Shown here: piece after piece, positions 6,307 to 6,311 of the stretch | Position numbering within the stretch: position 1 is the first letter of the stretch | Layout: every line of letters starts with the position of its first letter | DNA from: Saprospiraceae bacterium | Lineage (GTDB): Bacteria > Bacteroidota > Bacteroidia > Chitinophagales > Saprospiraceae | Reading direction: 5' to 3' | NCBI GenBank assembly: GCA_020628755.1 | Contig: JAHDEQ010000027.1 | Location: forward strand, 1-6,311 | DNA: 6,311 nt | Notes under the pieces: model-generated | The model's input: only the letters and a program-made list of their open reading frames with translations | Database searches by the model: none | Told to the model about the DNA's origin: nothing | Translations under genes and position numbers: made by a program

Positions 6307-6311
6307 TAAAC

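Overview
The window looks like chromosomal DNA from a member of the Bacteroidota, probably of the Saprospiria/Lewinella-like group. It is AT-rich, and start codons sit behind A-rich leaders rather than Shine-Dalgarno sequences. Two promoters match the Bacteroidota consensus (TTG, about 17-18 bp, TAnnTTTG). The large exported protein has the CUB plus PPC-like (pre-peptidase C-terminal-like) architecture common in these marine and activated-sludge gliders. The phylum call is firm; the family is inference.

Layout: (1) 1-656, minus: a nearly complete UPF0173 metal-dependent hydrolase (metallo-beta-lactamase fold), cut at its C-terminus by the window edge. (2) 657-835: a divergent promoter region with one good promoter for each flanking gene. 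(3) 836-1375, plus: an NADPH-dependent FMN reductase-type flavoprotein. (4) 1377-1415: a perfect 17-bp hairpin with a U-tract in both directions, ending both this gene and the convergent operon. (5) 4950 down to 1432, minus: a likely two-gene operon. Its first gene encodes a small Spy/CpxP-like periplasmic protein with two LTxxQ-type motifs. Twenty-four bases later comes a 997-residue secreted, cysteine-rich protein with two PPC-like domains, two CUB-like domains, a divergent third beta-sandwich and C-terminal Ig-like segments. (6) 4951-5403: a 453-bp gap without a credible gene but rich in inverted repeats. It holds the operon's putative promoter element, a GC-rich palindrome beside it, nested hairpins that could be a structured RNA, and a hairpin just after the next gene. 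(7) 5404-6306 and probably beyond, minus: a conserved-looking exported protein of unknown function whose signal peptide seems to start outside the window.

The genes do not form one obvious pathway. The hydrolase and flavoprotein are soluble housekeeping-type enzymes. The remaining three are exported, and only the Spy-like/CUB pair shows operon spacing. No mobile element, CRISPR array, tRNA or rRNA was seen. The most unusual parts are the large CUB/PPC protein, which lacks a recognisable type IX secretion C-terminal domain, and the hairpin-rich gap upstream of its operon.
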